Shown in pieces: positions 31,857 through 43,439 of a DNA stretch of 64,000 bases. Position 1 is the first letter of the stretch, and every line of letters starts with the position of its first letter. The notes under the pieces were generated by a model, which ran no database searches, was not told where the DNA came from, and saw nothing but the letters and a program-made list of their open reading frames with translations. The DNA comes from Tupaia tana. Its lineage: Eukaryota; Chordata; Mammalia; Scandentia; Tupaiidae. The stretch spans positions 12,602,964 through 12,666,963 of the forward strand of contig JAKSZU010000004.1 of NCBI GenBank assembly GCA_026018925.1, in the 5' to 3' direction. The position numbers and the translations under genes are program-made.

Positions 31857-32128
31857 TTTTTTTTTTTTTTTTTTTGAGAGGTTTTTCGCTATAGGGCGCG
31901 TGCGCTCGCCAGACAGACAGAGAGAGACATAGAGACAGAAAGCGGGAAATCACCCCCCAGGGGGGATGGTCACGCCGCAATCCCTTCTCCTCCATTCTCC
32001 TCTCGGGATCTTGGGCACGCACGCACACGTGCCCGGCGTGAGTTGTAAGCCACCGGGTCCGAGACGCAAACCGCGGTCGACTACGTGGGAGTCCAGCGAC
32101 ATAGCCATTACGCTAACTGCTGGTTCCC
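31857..32128 (-). repeat. Young tRNA-headed SINE, antisense, 'ttgtaag' subtype
   Basis: Shares 'gtgagttgtaagccaccggg', 'tccgagacgc' and the end 'ctgctggttccc' with the copy-2-only SINE at 14660-14958. Inserted in the L1. Confidence 0.92.
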
Positions 32129-32238
32129 AAGTTATTTGTCTTTTTTATTATTCAATTTTAAGACTTCTTTATACATTCTACATAGGAAGTGTCTTTAAAG
32201 AGTTCATAGAAATGTGTATTATAAAAAACTATGCATTT

Positions 32239-32496
32239 GGAACCAGCAGTTGGCATAATGGCTGTGTTGCTGGACTCCCATGTGTCAACTGCGCTCCAAG
32301 TTCTGGACCTGGTGGTTTAAACTCACGCTGGGCACTTCTGTGCATGCCCAAGATCCCGAGAGGAGAATGGAGGAGAAGGGATTGTGGCATGGCCATCCCC
32401 CTGGGGGGTGATTTCTCACTTTCTGTCTGTCTGTCTCTCTCTGTCTGTCTGGCAAGTGCTTGCGCTCTATAGCAAAAAACCTCTCAAAAAAAAAAA
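32239..32496 (+). repeat. tRNA-headed SINE, long form
   Basis: Head 'ggaaccagcagttggcataa', body with hairpin element, tail 'ctatagcaaaaaacctctc' and A11. Inserted in the L1 in the opposite orientation to its neighbours. Confidence 0.9.
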
Positions 32497-33528
32497 TTGC
32501 ATGGATTTCAATGATTTTTTTTTGCACCAAAATAAACTCATACTTTAATTCTATTGTACTGTGAACTCCTTGAATTTCTCTTATACGAATTCCTGATTCA
32601 CATATATGATTTGCACATATTTTCTCCCATTCTATGGATTACATTTTCACTTTATTGATGGTGTCTTTTGAAGCACAGACTTTTCATTTTGTTGCTGTGC
32701 TTCTAGTGTCACGTCTAACCATCTGTAAGCTGAGGTTACTATATTTTACTCTCAAGAGTTTTATAGCTTTAGCTTTTACATTTAAGTCTGACATGTTTTG
32801 AGTTCATTCTTTTGTTACATGGTGTGAAATAAGGGTTCAGTTTCATTCATTTGCATATGGGTATCCAATTGTTCCAGCATTATTTGTAGAAAATACTTTT
32901 TTCCCCATTAAATTATCTTGATATCCTTGTTGAAAGGTGGTCATACAGGTTATGGTTTTATTTCTGGATTCTCATTTCTGTACCCTTGATCTATAGTTTA
33001 ATCATTGTGCCAATGCCACACCGTTTTGGTTACTGTAGCTTTACAAAGCTAGTGAGTTTGAAACCAGAAAGTATGAGTCTTCCAGCTTTGCTGTTCTTCT
33101 TGACATCATTTTGGCTATTCCAGATCCCTTCCAGTTCTATACAAATTTTAGAATAAGCTTGTCAATATCTGCAAGGAAAAAAAAAAGGCAGCTGGATTTT
33201 GATAAGGATTGTACTGAGCTTGTTAATCTGTTTTGGGAGTATTGCCATTTTAATGTTAAGTCTCCTGATCCATGAACTCTCCATTTTTTAAGATTTCCTT
33301 TAATTTACTTAAAATGTTTTGTAAGTTTCAGAGTATAGATTTTGCATTTCTTTTGTTAACTTTATTCCTAAGTATTTTATTCTGTTTGTTACTATTGTAA
33401 ATCAAATTGTTTTCTTAATTTCATCTCAGGTTGTCACTTGTTAGTATGTAGAAATACACTTGCTCCCTGCACACCGACCCTGTGTCTTTAACCTCACCAA
33501 ACTCACTTATTAGATATAACTATTTTTT

Positions 33529-33786
33529 TTTTTTTGGAGAGGTTTTCGCTATAGGGCGCGTGCGCTCGCCAGACAGACAGAGAGAGACAGAGAGATAGAA
33601 AGCAGGAAATCACCCCCCAGGGGGGATGGCCACGCCGCAATCCCTTCTCCTCCATTCTCCTCTCGGGATCTTGGGCACGCACGCACACGCGCCCAGCGTG
33701 AGTTTAAGCCGCTGGGTCCGGGACGCGAACCGCGGTCGACTACGTGGGAGTCCAGCGACATAGCCATTACACTAACTGCTGGTCCC
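33529..33786 (-). repeat. Young tRNA-headed SINE, antisense
   Basis: Near-consensus copy flanked by a perfect 17-bp target-site duplication AGATATAACTATTTTTT (33512-33528 and 33787-33803). The L1 match continues uninterrupted across the two duplicates. Confidence 0.95.
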
Positions 33787-33995
33787 AGATATAACTATTT
33801 TTTGTGGATTCCAAAGGATTTCCTACTAGCAAATTATGCCATGTGCAAATAGAGATCGTAGTTTTACGTCTCCTTTCTTATTTGGATATCTATCTTTTCC
33901 TTGCCTCATTGCCTTGGCTAGTACCTTCAGTATAATGGCGATAGAAGCAGCGAGAATGATATCCCACCTAGTCTTGCTCCTGACCTCCTTCTTCC

Positions 33996-36590
33996 TTCCC
34001 GAGGCATGCCCTGGCCGGCCCTCCTGCCACCCCAGCTCTCTGGTCCCACTCTGCCTGGCGGGGACATGCTGGAGTTAGTGGGGACTGAGAGGCCACCTTT
34101 GCAGCCCGGATGTTTCAGCTTCTCCCCAGCTGGGCCGGGGCTGCTGGAGGGCGGAGCTGAAGACTGGGGGTGACCCTCTCTGAGCCAGAGTCGGCGCCAT
34201 TTTCTTCACCCCTCCGCCCACAGGCCCCTCAGTGCAGGGTTCCACACCTGCACCCCGCAGTCCCCGCCGGCAGCCCTCCTTCTGTCACAGCATGGGCCAC
34301 CTCGGCCTGGAGCAGCCCTGCCGTCCGGTCCGGCTCCAGGTCACAGCCACAAGCACAGTCCCTGCTCCGAGGCCCACACTGGGGTGCGTGTGGGTCGAGG
34401 TGCCTGGAGAGGCAGACCCGGAGCTTGGAGACAGGCCAGGGCCTGAACCGGCCAAGCGGGTGTGAGAGCTGCAGGACTGATGGGCTTGGAGGTCCGGGGC
34501 ACGAAACCGACCATGTCTCAGCACACAAGAGAATTCCGGAACTCGGACTCCAGTCGCGGGAGCCAGCAGAGCTGTGCCTTCCCTGGTCAAGCCCCATGCG
34601 ACCCTCCCAGCCGGGCTCCCCTGCTCCTACCAAACCCCACCTCTCTCCACTCCCCTAGATGCCCTGGGCTCCCCCGCTCCTGCTGTCCCAGGAGGGAGCA
34701 GCTGCCTCCTCCCCACAACCACAGCCCTGTCCCACCCCTGCACCTGCACATTCACAGGCGACAACGTCCAGCTCTCACAGACCTTCCTGCCCCGCCCAGA
34801 TCCCCCAGCTGCAGGCCGCCCTCCTGTGCTCCCAGTGAGTGGAGAGAGCATGGGGGTAAGGCAGGGGTGCACCCAGCCCCTCGCCGCCTGGCCGTGTGAC
34901 CTCGGGCCAGTCTCCCCACTCCGCACCCGTCTCCTCATCTGTGCCTCGGGAGTGCCTGAAGGCCCTCGGAGTGTAAGTGGGACTTTCTGGCTTGTCCCTG
35001 TGCCCACATCGTGAGGCCAGCACTAAGTGGAGTGGCGAGGCCCTCTAGGGCCGCTCTGCGGCAGGTTTCTGCGAACACCCGGGTAACAGGCCAGCCTGCC
35101 CTGGCCCAGCTGTCTGTCAGCGCCGAGATGCAGGCCCCTCTGCCGGCCGAGGCCGTGACTCTCCGAGTTCTGACATGCAGTGTGGTGGTCGTGGTCATAG
35201 CCAAGCCCCCAGGGGCTGGTGACAGGAGAGCTGTGAGGGGCTAGACTAAAAAAGGCCCTACAGGGGGGCCTCCCCGCCAAGGCCTGTGCAGGACTCCAGG
35301 GGCACGAGGACCAGAGTGCCCCCGAGCCCAGCCGGCCCCGCCTCTGGCCCTGCACTGGGCACACGCTCCTGGCATTCTGCTGACCTCTGGAGGGGCCCCC
35401 GCCCAGGCGCAGAGGGTCGGGGAGCACGCGCTGGCTATGTGACCTGGCACCACCTCTCCGAGACGGTGTCGTTCATTCTCTTGTGAGAACGAATGGGGCA
35501 GTGCAGGGGGAGGACAGCCCCGAACGCCCAGGACGGGCTCCAGCATGACCTGGAGGGTCTGCAGTCTGCAGAACTCACCCCTGAGCACCAGCCCCGCCAC
35601 TGGCCCCGTAGGACAGGCCACAGAGGCACCAGGGCAGGGCCTCGCAGGGACTGGTGTATCTTCGCTGCCCCAGACTGGCCTGGGTTCTGTCCTGAAAGGA
35701 CCCGTACCAGGAGCACCCTTGGTCCAGGCCATGGAGATGTTTGATCTCCCTGCTTAGGACGGGACTGGCCGGAGGGCGGTCTGGCTTGGGTGGGTGGGGA
35801 CTGACATGCAAAGCCAAGCCCCCTTAGCCTCCCACCTGCACGGGAGAGGGCTGGGCAGGGCTGCGGTGGGGCGGGGCGGACTCCGGCAGACCAGCGCAGC
35901 TTGTGGAGCCTCCTGGCCCGAGCCAACAGCCGCAGCAGGAGACGGCGGCAGACAGGTCCCTGCAGAACCACCCCGCCCACGCCGCAATGGCTGCCGTTTG
36001 CACCTTCTCACCCAGCTGCAACGGATTCTCTTTGAAGAGCTGCATCTTTCCAGGAGTTCATGGGTTTTCTAGATCCGTCTTCCTTAACAGACCCTCCGCA
36101 GAGTGAGCAAGAGACGCTCTCGTTTCAAAGGAAGAAAGAGAAGAGCGCGCTCAGCTGGCAAAGGCCCTCTCTCACACACGTGGCTGGCAAGGACGCGCCG
36201 CTCCTCGTCGGCGTCCGCGTGAGCCTCCACCTTGTTAGCTCCTGAACGCAGACAGGGCGATGTCGGCGGTGCTCAAGACTCTGGGTGCAAGAAGAGGCCT
36301 TCCAGGGGACCCCGAGGTAAACTGGCGTGCACGGGTGGAACCTGCCTGTGGACCGAGTCCAGGCTGCACCTGCTCTGTCGAGACGAGGGGACGCGAGATG
36401 GCGGGGACAGGAGAGGGACAGCCGTGGGACCCATGGACTCCGGAAAGGACACTCAGAGCAAATGCCGGCTGGGGGAGTGATGGCGGCCGCCCCATGGGCC
36501 GCGGTGTGCCCGTCCGCAGCCCTCCAGAAGTCCCCGGTGCGGCGGCGCCAGCTCCTCTGAGGAAGGCCCTTCAGCAGGATTATCTCTGTG
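33996..36590. other. GC-rich stretch, no gene recognised
   Basis: CpG- and C-rich DNA with many overlapping frames on both strands (up to 181 codons) and no recognisable domain. A MIR-like piece lies at about 34875-34990 ('ctggccgtgtgacctcgg', 'tctcctcatctgtgcctc'). Confidence 0.45.
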
Positions 36591-36599
36591 TCCACACCG

Positions 36600-36740
36600 C
36601 GCCTGGGAGGGATGTGCTGCCATTGTCCCTGATCAGTGAGGACACTCAGGGAGGAGAGGGACTTGCCAGGGTCACACAGCTAGGAGGTGGTGGGTCGTCC
36701 CTGATGTGCCACTGCAGAGCCCACAGCCCTGACCTGGAGG
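36600..36740 (-). repeat. MIR-type remnant, antisense
   Basis: 'agggacttgccagggtcaca', 'cagctaggaggtggtggg': the typical reversed MIR order. Confidence 0.75.
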
Positions 36741-37639
36741 GCCGTAGTGTCTAGTGGAGGGTGGCCTGGCAGGAGGCCGAGAGCCCAGGCAGAGCTGGGG
36801 TGAGGCCTGAGTCAGGCTCCCTGGTCCCGAGTCAGCAGCATGGCCTGTCCCCTTCACCATCCTCTTCCTGAGGGCTACCCAAGCCACCTCTGCCCGTGGC
36901 CCTTGCCTCTTCTCCCTTAAGCCTGGGAGCGGTGGCCAGGCCTTCTCCAGCTCACAGCACCGTCAGCCTGGTCGTCCAGCTTTGGCACCCTCCTGCCCGC
37001 GACCGTGACCCTAGGCCCCAGGGTCCCCACACCAGCCCTCCCCCTGCTCCAAGCAGGCAGGCCCAGTTTCTATTTGGGCATGAAAGCCCAGGGGCCACCT
37101 GGAAGGGCCATCCCGCTGTGCCCAGCAGCTCTGGAGCTCTGCTTCCCTCCCCCGTCAGCCAGGCACCTGCATCTGGGTCATTCCATCCAGGGTCCTGGCA
37201 GGCGAGTTCATGCTTTGGCTACATTTCAACTGCTCTTCCCAGGCCAGCGTGCCTGTCTTCGCCAGCCTCCTGCCGCCTGCCTCCCGGGGCCAGAGCTCCC
37301 ACCTGACTAAGGCGCCCTTTGTGCTGGGCAGATTGCTTTCAGCTCCAGCAAAGTCGGTCTCGGCTTTGCGCAAAGTCCGGCAGGAGCGGCCGCCCCGCCC
37401 CCACCAGGCACCAACTCACTGTCCAAGCTGCACAGGAAGAGGACAGCACCTGGGACGTGACAGGAGAGTCATCCCCGGGGCCAGATGCCTGGCTCTCCAT
37501 GCCGGCCGGGGACCCTCACCGTGGCACCCAGGGGGGCACGCCACATGATCGCCTTGATAACAGAGCTGTTCACAGCGTAGTCACGGGACCTCCCGGGGGT
37601 GCCCAGCGGGGCTCTGCTCAGGCCCCAGTTCAGTCCTCC

Positions 37640-37745
37640 CCGGGATTGTAACGCGGGTCCTGTTGCCACCCCCGCCCTGCAGGTAATGTCCCCGAGGCTC
37701 AGGGAGGCAAGAGACTGCCCGCTCACATAGCCGGTGGGTAGCAGG
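37640..37745 (-). repeat. MIR-type remnant, antisense
   Basis: 'ccccgaggctcagggaggca', 'ctcacatagccggtgggtag'. Confidence 0.6.
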
Positions 37746-38404
37746 CCCGTCCTGCCCTGCGTGTTGGTGACCTAGCCCCAGTGTACCCAGGTGTCCCCAC
37801 AGCAGCGGGCCTGGCCGAGGGTATCAAGGACACGGTCCTGTCCCACAGCCACATGGTGCCACTGTGCTGCAGGCCTCCGGAGCAGGGGCACCTGGGACTC
37901 CCAGCCCCATGAGCAGGCTGACCCTAACCCCAGCGCCCACCTAGTCCTGGAGCCGAGCTGTAGGTTTAGGGATGGGGCCCCAGCACCCTCCAGCTGCCGC
38001 AGTCCGAGTGCCGGGCTGTCTGTGAAACGGTCACGAGCAGACTTGCTCCTGGGGCTCCCTCCCTGCCCCCACCTCAGCCCCTTCCTCGCCTTCATCCCAG
38101 GAGTCCTTGCAGAGAAGCCGACCTTCGCTCTGGCTTCATGGGCTCCAGGGGGAGCTCTCAGCACGCCGTGGCCCTCGGCACTGCCCGTCTTCATTCTGGC
38201 AAATGAAACTAGCACGACTCTCCAGTCCGCTCTCCAGCAGCACCACATGGCGTGGCAGAGGGGGGGAGGCGGCCATGGCGGGGTGCGGCCCTGCGTCCAC
38301 CTCTGCCCCCATCCGCGAGGCCCCTGCCCTGGGAGCTCCCACGGGTGGACTCCCCGGGACAGGACTGGGGCACGTGGATGGACGGTCGCGGCTTCCCTCT
38401 ACCT

Positions 38405-38510
38405 CCCTTCCCCATTCCACAGAGGGCCACGCTGAGGCCTAGTTGTCAGGGGACTCACCGCAGCCTCGGAGCCGGAGGGGCATTCGAACCCAGGACTGCC
38501 TGCCTCCACG
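38405..38510 (-). repeat. MIR-type remnant, antisense
   Basis: 'ccccattccacagagggcca', then 'cattcgaacccaggactgcc'. Confidence 0.65.
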
Positions 38511-39100
38511 TGGGGCTCCCCGGGCCGGGGCTGCAGGTGCTCATGGGGTGGGCTGTGCCGGCCCGCAGCCCTGAACCTTAGAAGGCAGAGACTGCCCCCT
38601 GAGGCCTGGGCTCGGCCTCTCCCGTCAGCTCACAGTGAGGGCGGCCGGAGGCCCAGGGTGGGACACGAGAGAACTCGCCCCTCCACGTGGACTGACAGCA
38701 CGTCGTGGGCCTCTCTGTGGCAGTCACGCCTGTCTGTGTCTCTGGGTGTTTGCGTGTGCACGTCCCATCCCTCCGTGCCTCTGTCACCGCTGTCACCCCT
38801 CCGAGAGGCGCTTACAGAGTCCGTGTGTACATGTGCGCAGCCTGTATCTGTCTGTCTTTCTGTCTTTGTCTCCCTCTGGGGGTTTCTTTTCATCTGGCCC
38901 CTGCCCCAGGAAATCTCTCCTTCTCTCTCCCCATTTTCCTGCCCGTCTGGTCCTCTCACCAGCTCCCGCTGCCGGTCTTACCCCCAGCCCATAGCCGCTG
39001 CAGACAGCAGGGCAGCCCGGGGAGCTATCACAGAGGGCTCGGGGTCCGAAGCTCAGTCCGCTGCAGCTGCAGGCGAGCAGGGCCCTCACCCTCAGGGCAG
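38511..39100. other. GC-rich stretch, no gene recognised
   Basis: CT-rich in the middle (38840-38960). Frames on both strands of up to 167 codons, without recognised domains. Confidence 0.45.
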
Positions 39101-39104
39101 GACG

Positions 39105-39265
39105 CCGTAGACCCCAGAGGTTCTGAGCCAACGCGTCCGTGCAGTCGGAAAACAGAGCCCGAAACCAAAGCACAAGTCCTGTGTTTCCCACTTGCTGTGT
39201 GGCCCTGAGCAAGCGACTTACCCTCTCTGGTCAGTTAGTACTGCAGTGAGACGAGATGGCCGGCA
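39105..39265 (+). repeat. MIR-type remnant
   Basis: 'cacttgctgtgtggccctga', 'gcaagcgacttaccctctct', 'cggcacacagcaggg' in MIR order. A second short MIR-like piece occurs at about 39395-39455. Confidence 0.75.
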
Positions 39266-39910
39266 CACAGCAGGGACCCCAGGGCACGGTGGAGAGGGGC
39301 CAAGCCGACTGCGGCCGAGACGCCGAGGCTGCCAAGCACAGAAGGTGTATGGGCAGGGTAGGGAAAGTTCCCCGCTGCAGAGGGGTCAGGAGGACCGGCT
39401 GCTGCTGTGTGTCTTTAGGCAGGTTGCTTAGCCTCTCTGAGCCTTTGCTTCCCAGAAGGCCTCATTGCTTCTAGAAAGTAGAGCGTGGCAGCCGCCCTCC
39501 CCAGCCCCCAGGGCATTGGGGGACAAAGTCACACCTGCAAATGGCTGTCCCCTAGTCATTCAGCCTTCCCGTGGTCCACAAGTGCCTGCTGCGCCGAGAC
39601 CTGCGAGAGCTCGGAACCACTGCTTTGCCTTAGTGCGTCCCTAAGGACCAAGGGGCCCCCACAGCGGAGGACTGTCCCTGTCGCTCTGTGGCCTGTGGGG
39701 TCGGCGGGGTCCTCTTGCCCAGGGAGCACAGCCCAGCTCCCAGCGAGTGAGGAAGAGCCTGCGGTGCCTGCCTGCTCCCCTCACACCCCCGGCCGGGATG
39801 CCCGGGTTGCCCAGGGACTCTCCAGGAAACCTGGGAGTGCGGAAAGCCATGCCACCTCTAACAGGTGACGGTGTGGCCGTGCTCTGGGTGTCGCCCAGGT
39901 GACGGTCGCC

Positions 39911-40130
39911 GGGGTCACTGTGGGCTACCACCGTGCCGTGGGGGCTGGGCCCAAGCAGTTACCTGGGGTCACTGTGGGCTACCACCATGCCGTGGGGGCT
40001 GGGCCCACAGCAGTTACCCGGGGTCACTGTGGGCTACCACCGTGCCATGGGGGCTGGGCCCACAGCAGTTACCCGGGGTCACTGTGCGCTGCCACGGTGC
40101 CGTGGTGGCTGGGCCCACAGCAGCTACCTC
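39911..40130 (+). repeat. 55-bp tandem repeat, four units
   Basis: Units begin 'ggggtcactgtgggctacca' at 39911, 39965, 40020 and 40075 (spacing 54-55 bp), the last one diverged. The unit length is not a multiple of three except for one 54-bp step, so no consistent protein repeat results. Confidence 0.9.
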
Positions 40131-40181
40131 ACTGCCTGAACCCCTAGAGAGTAAGGGGCCAGAAGGTGGACCCAATGCCCT

Positions 40182-40335
40182 CGCTGTCATTATTATTATT
40201 TTAAAAGGCAGGGCCTTGTTTTGTGTCCTCCAGCCTCCTGAGTGGCTGGGTTACAACACGGGCAGGTCTTCAATTTGGACTGGGGATCGAACCTGGGTCT
40301 CCCATGTGGTCCTGCACTGTGGAGCGCAGCATCTT
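40182..40335 (-). repeat. SINE-like fragment with tRNA B box, different family
   Basis: On the minus strand it contains GGTTCGATCCCCAGTCC (complement around 40284-40300), a tRNA-type B box and flank, with a TTATTATTATTTT start on the plus strand resembling a reversed tail. The body does not match the dominant SINE. Confidence 0.5.
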
Positions 40336-43300
40336 GGGAGTGGGCACAACTGCAGCCGGGCTCAGTCCTTGTCCTGGAGGTCCCCACAGTGCCCACCGGG
40401 CTCTGGGCCCTGCCAGCGCGCCCTGGCCTCCGTGTGGACCCCTGGTGCTGAAGGCTCCGACCTCAGAGGCACTGTGCCCTGTGACCAGCGGCCCCGGGGC
40501 TCCAGCAGCCGGCCCTGCCTGTGCCCTCCAGAGCCACACAGCGAGTTTAATCTCCACGGTGACGGCGAAATAAACTTAATAAACTGCACGAAAGCGTGTA
40601 ATTCGCGGTCAGGATGCAGAATGTCTGCTTCGGCTTTTCTCCTCGTAATCATCAGCTCCGTGGAGATCACAGGGCTGGGAAACTGGGCCGGGAAGGAGGA
40701 CAGACGGTCGCCAAGTTCCAGCGAGCCGGACTCCTGGGGTGGGGTTTGCATGAGTTAGGAGGCGGCCCAGGCCGAGCTCAGGGGGACAGTGACCTTTCGG
40801 GGTTGACTTCGGAAACTGGGAAGGTGGGGGCCGCGGAGGCTTCAGGTGTGAGGCGCTGACCCAGCCTCTCTTTGAAGATTCATCTGCGGAATGTCTGTCT
40901 GTACCCAAAGGAATATCCGAGACTCAGGCAGATCACATTTTCCGTGGGACGACACCCCTCCACCACCCCGGGGGGAGAGTCTGCCCCAGAACATGCAGCG
41001 GGTTAGTGGGAGCCCTCGGCTCCTGTCCGCTTGGGCGACAGCCGTCAGGTGACCAGGACGTTGGTCACTATGCTAGCAGAACGGGGCCCCTCTTCAGGCT
41101 CACCTCTCTGGAGGCGTCTGCCATGCGTGGTGGCACTCATCGTTTCAATGTCCTTTTCACTTTTCTGGGTCAGAATTGTATTGCTTTTGGCCAAAGGTCA
41201 CTCCAGAATGTACAGAGCAGAGGGCAGGTGTGACGCCATCTTTCCACCGCGTCGAGGGCTCAGGCAGGACACACGGGCCTGGTTCAGAGGCCCCTCTGCA
41301 GTAACTTGCTTCTGTGTGGGTAATTCACTGTGGCACGGAGGCGGCCCCGCACTGTGCAGCTGGAGGGCCCACTCCTGGGGCAGCGCCCACCCCAGGGCAG
41401 CACGCGCCACCTGCCGGAACGGGGACTGCCACCCAGCTTTTCTGGACCTCAGTCTGAGCCGATGGGCGAGGAAGGGGCTAAGCTCTGCCTGTGACAGCTG
41501 GGCTGCGGGGAGGGCTGCCGGTGTCGGGGGCTGGGCAGAGATGCTCCTAGCGCCCCTGCCCTGCCAGCGGTGAGGGGCCCCGCAGCCACTGTGCACCCAC
41601 GCAGAGGCCGGGCGATAGGCCTGCAGGAGCGAGGCTGGGCTCCGCCTGGTCACGGGTCCTGGCCACCTGCACGGAGCTGGAGTGGGCAGGCGGAGTGGGG
41701 GAGAGGGCGAGTGGGGGTGCCACATGCGGGCTAAGGCTCCCGGCCGGAAAGCGAGGCCGGCAGTAGCTTTGCATGTTTGCAGCCGCTCATTCACAAATGC
41801 TGGCTACTTTCCGACCCTCCCTCCTTCGTCCGGTTCCTATTTTATATACAAGTGGCCGCAAGTTACCTTGACAATTCGGTCTTCCATAACCGAGCCGTCA
41901 GCGGACCGTGACTGAGCAGGGAGTAATTTACCATGGCACCAGCACGCCGAGTCTGGGCTCTGGCCTCATTCTGGAGGAAGGTCTCATTCACGCGGAAGAC
42001 AGCTGTCTCTTGCTCCGTGGAGAACGCAGAGCTCTTCGGCTGCTGCAGAACTCACATATGCTCAGGAGGGTGTGCACGGAAGGTGAGTAGGTGTGGACCT
42101 GCCAGTCACAGACTTATTGTCTCTCCGCTCCAATTCCTGCTCCGTTGGCTGGTCTGTGAGAGTGGAAGCACTGTCACCAAGTACTTCTCGTTTTCAAGTT
42201 GGTGTGATGGGAAACTCGCCGTAGAGCACAGTGAGAGGCCTTGTGGAAGGCACTGTCCTGGCTAGGCCTGTCCCGCTCTGCGGTGGCAGCAGACCTGGCT
42301 CTCCCTGCTCCCAGGCCCTAAGGACACGGGGTTTCCCCACTCAGCCCATGGCACATGTGGCATCTCTAGAACTGACGGTGGCGGGCGGGAAGGTTTCTCT
42401 GGTCCGCTACCGGAGCGGCTCCACAGACGTGCGGCTGCAAGGGCTGAGAGCGCCCTTCCGAGCTGTGCGATGGGAGGCCAAGGTTTGAAGCGGCGCCGCG
42501 GTGTGGGCGAGAGCTCGGGGTTAGGGACGGTCGTCCTCTCATGTGGCCTTTCAGGAGACCCAGTGCCCTGGTTCTAGGCCAGGAAAGTCTCGTCATTCTC
42601 AGCCAGTGGGCCACTAATGGCTTCCTTTGTGGTGAGCACACCCTCCGGCATCGAGCTTCGAGCCATGTAGTTGGTTGTACCCTGTTTAGAGGAAGAGGCG
42701 GACGAGGCTGTTGCCACAGGCAGAGGCCTCCTGGTGACTACTTCATTGGGGGCCGACTTCCATGTTCCAGAGGGAGCGGGTCTGAAGGTCATTAAAGACA
42801 ACGGTAGTGCCTTTGGCCATGGCAACCCAATTGATTCGCTTACCTTTGCTCATTTCAGTTTTTAAAAGGCTGTTTGTCCAACTTCCCAGAAGACTAAGGG
42901 CGATAGAGACAGTGGCGGCCGTAACTCCTTCCGTAACTATTTTATAACTTGCCCAGTAAAAGAGTTCCCGCATCAGTACAGATTTCTCTAGGTGTGCTCC
43001 AGAGAGAGGACGTGTTTTTCAGTAATTTCTTCTACTCACACACAGCACTGGCCTTTTTCATGGGAAAGCCAGACCCCACCAGAAAACGTGCAGACCTCTA
43101 CGAGAACATGCCACACCGCGCTGAGGCTGGGAGCTGCTCGAAATCCACCTGCAGATGCGAAATGCCCATCAGGTAGCGGAGGTAGGCCACTTGGTGTTTT
43201 GATTATGTTTTCAGGATTGGGTTATAGGCCGTTTGGTAACAGCTCCCACCAAGATGCTGTCATAGTTTGGGTGTTTTGTCTGTTCTCCGACAAGCTGTGG

Positions 43301-43435
43301 AGTACAGAGGTTTTCATAATGGATGCTTCAAAGACTCAGGAGGGACCGGATGCTGTCCACACCTCGGTGAGTCCATGCTTACCATGGAATTTACCTCCTT
43401 GCAGATTCCACTCCTGTTTTCCCAAGTCAGGTCGT
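40336..43435. other. GC-rich stretch, no gene recognised
   Basis: No named repeats seen. Composition becomes more mixed after about 41800. Fragments around 42560-43000 read as a long stop-poor zone on both strands, but no domain could be identified. Confidence 0.4.
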
Positions 43436-43439
43436 TATG

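Larger units (their letters stand above)
31490..33995 (-). mobile_element. Long ancient L1 fragment, antisense, with three SINE insertions
   Basis: Reads as reverse-strand L1 from the 3' UTR into ORF2: 'tgggtgcgtacctcggagtg', 'tcactgtggttttgatttac', 'cttctagtgtcacgtctaac', 'gttactgtagctttacaaag', 'tttattcctaagtatttta', and, after the last SINE, 'tttgtggattccaaaggatt' and 'gccttggctagtaccttca'. Order and spacing match an old (L1M-type) element. No open reading frame survives. Confidence 0.88.

Noticed and set aside
32239..32310. tRNA genes at SINE heads with A and B boxes
   Set aside because: The heads cannot form a proper acceptor stem and are always followed by the SINE body; they are tRNA-derived promoters, not tRNA genes.
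39865..40758. 297-codon plus-strand frame
   Set aside because: It runs through a 55-bp tandem repeat and a SINE-like fragment, so it is not a conserved coding unit.
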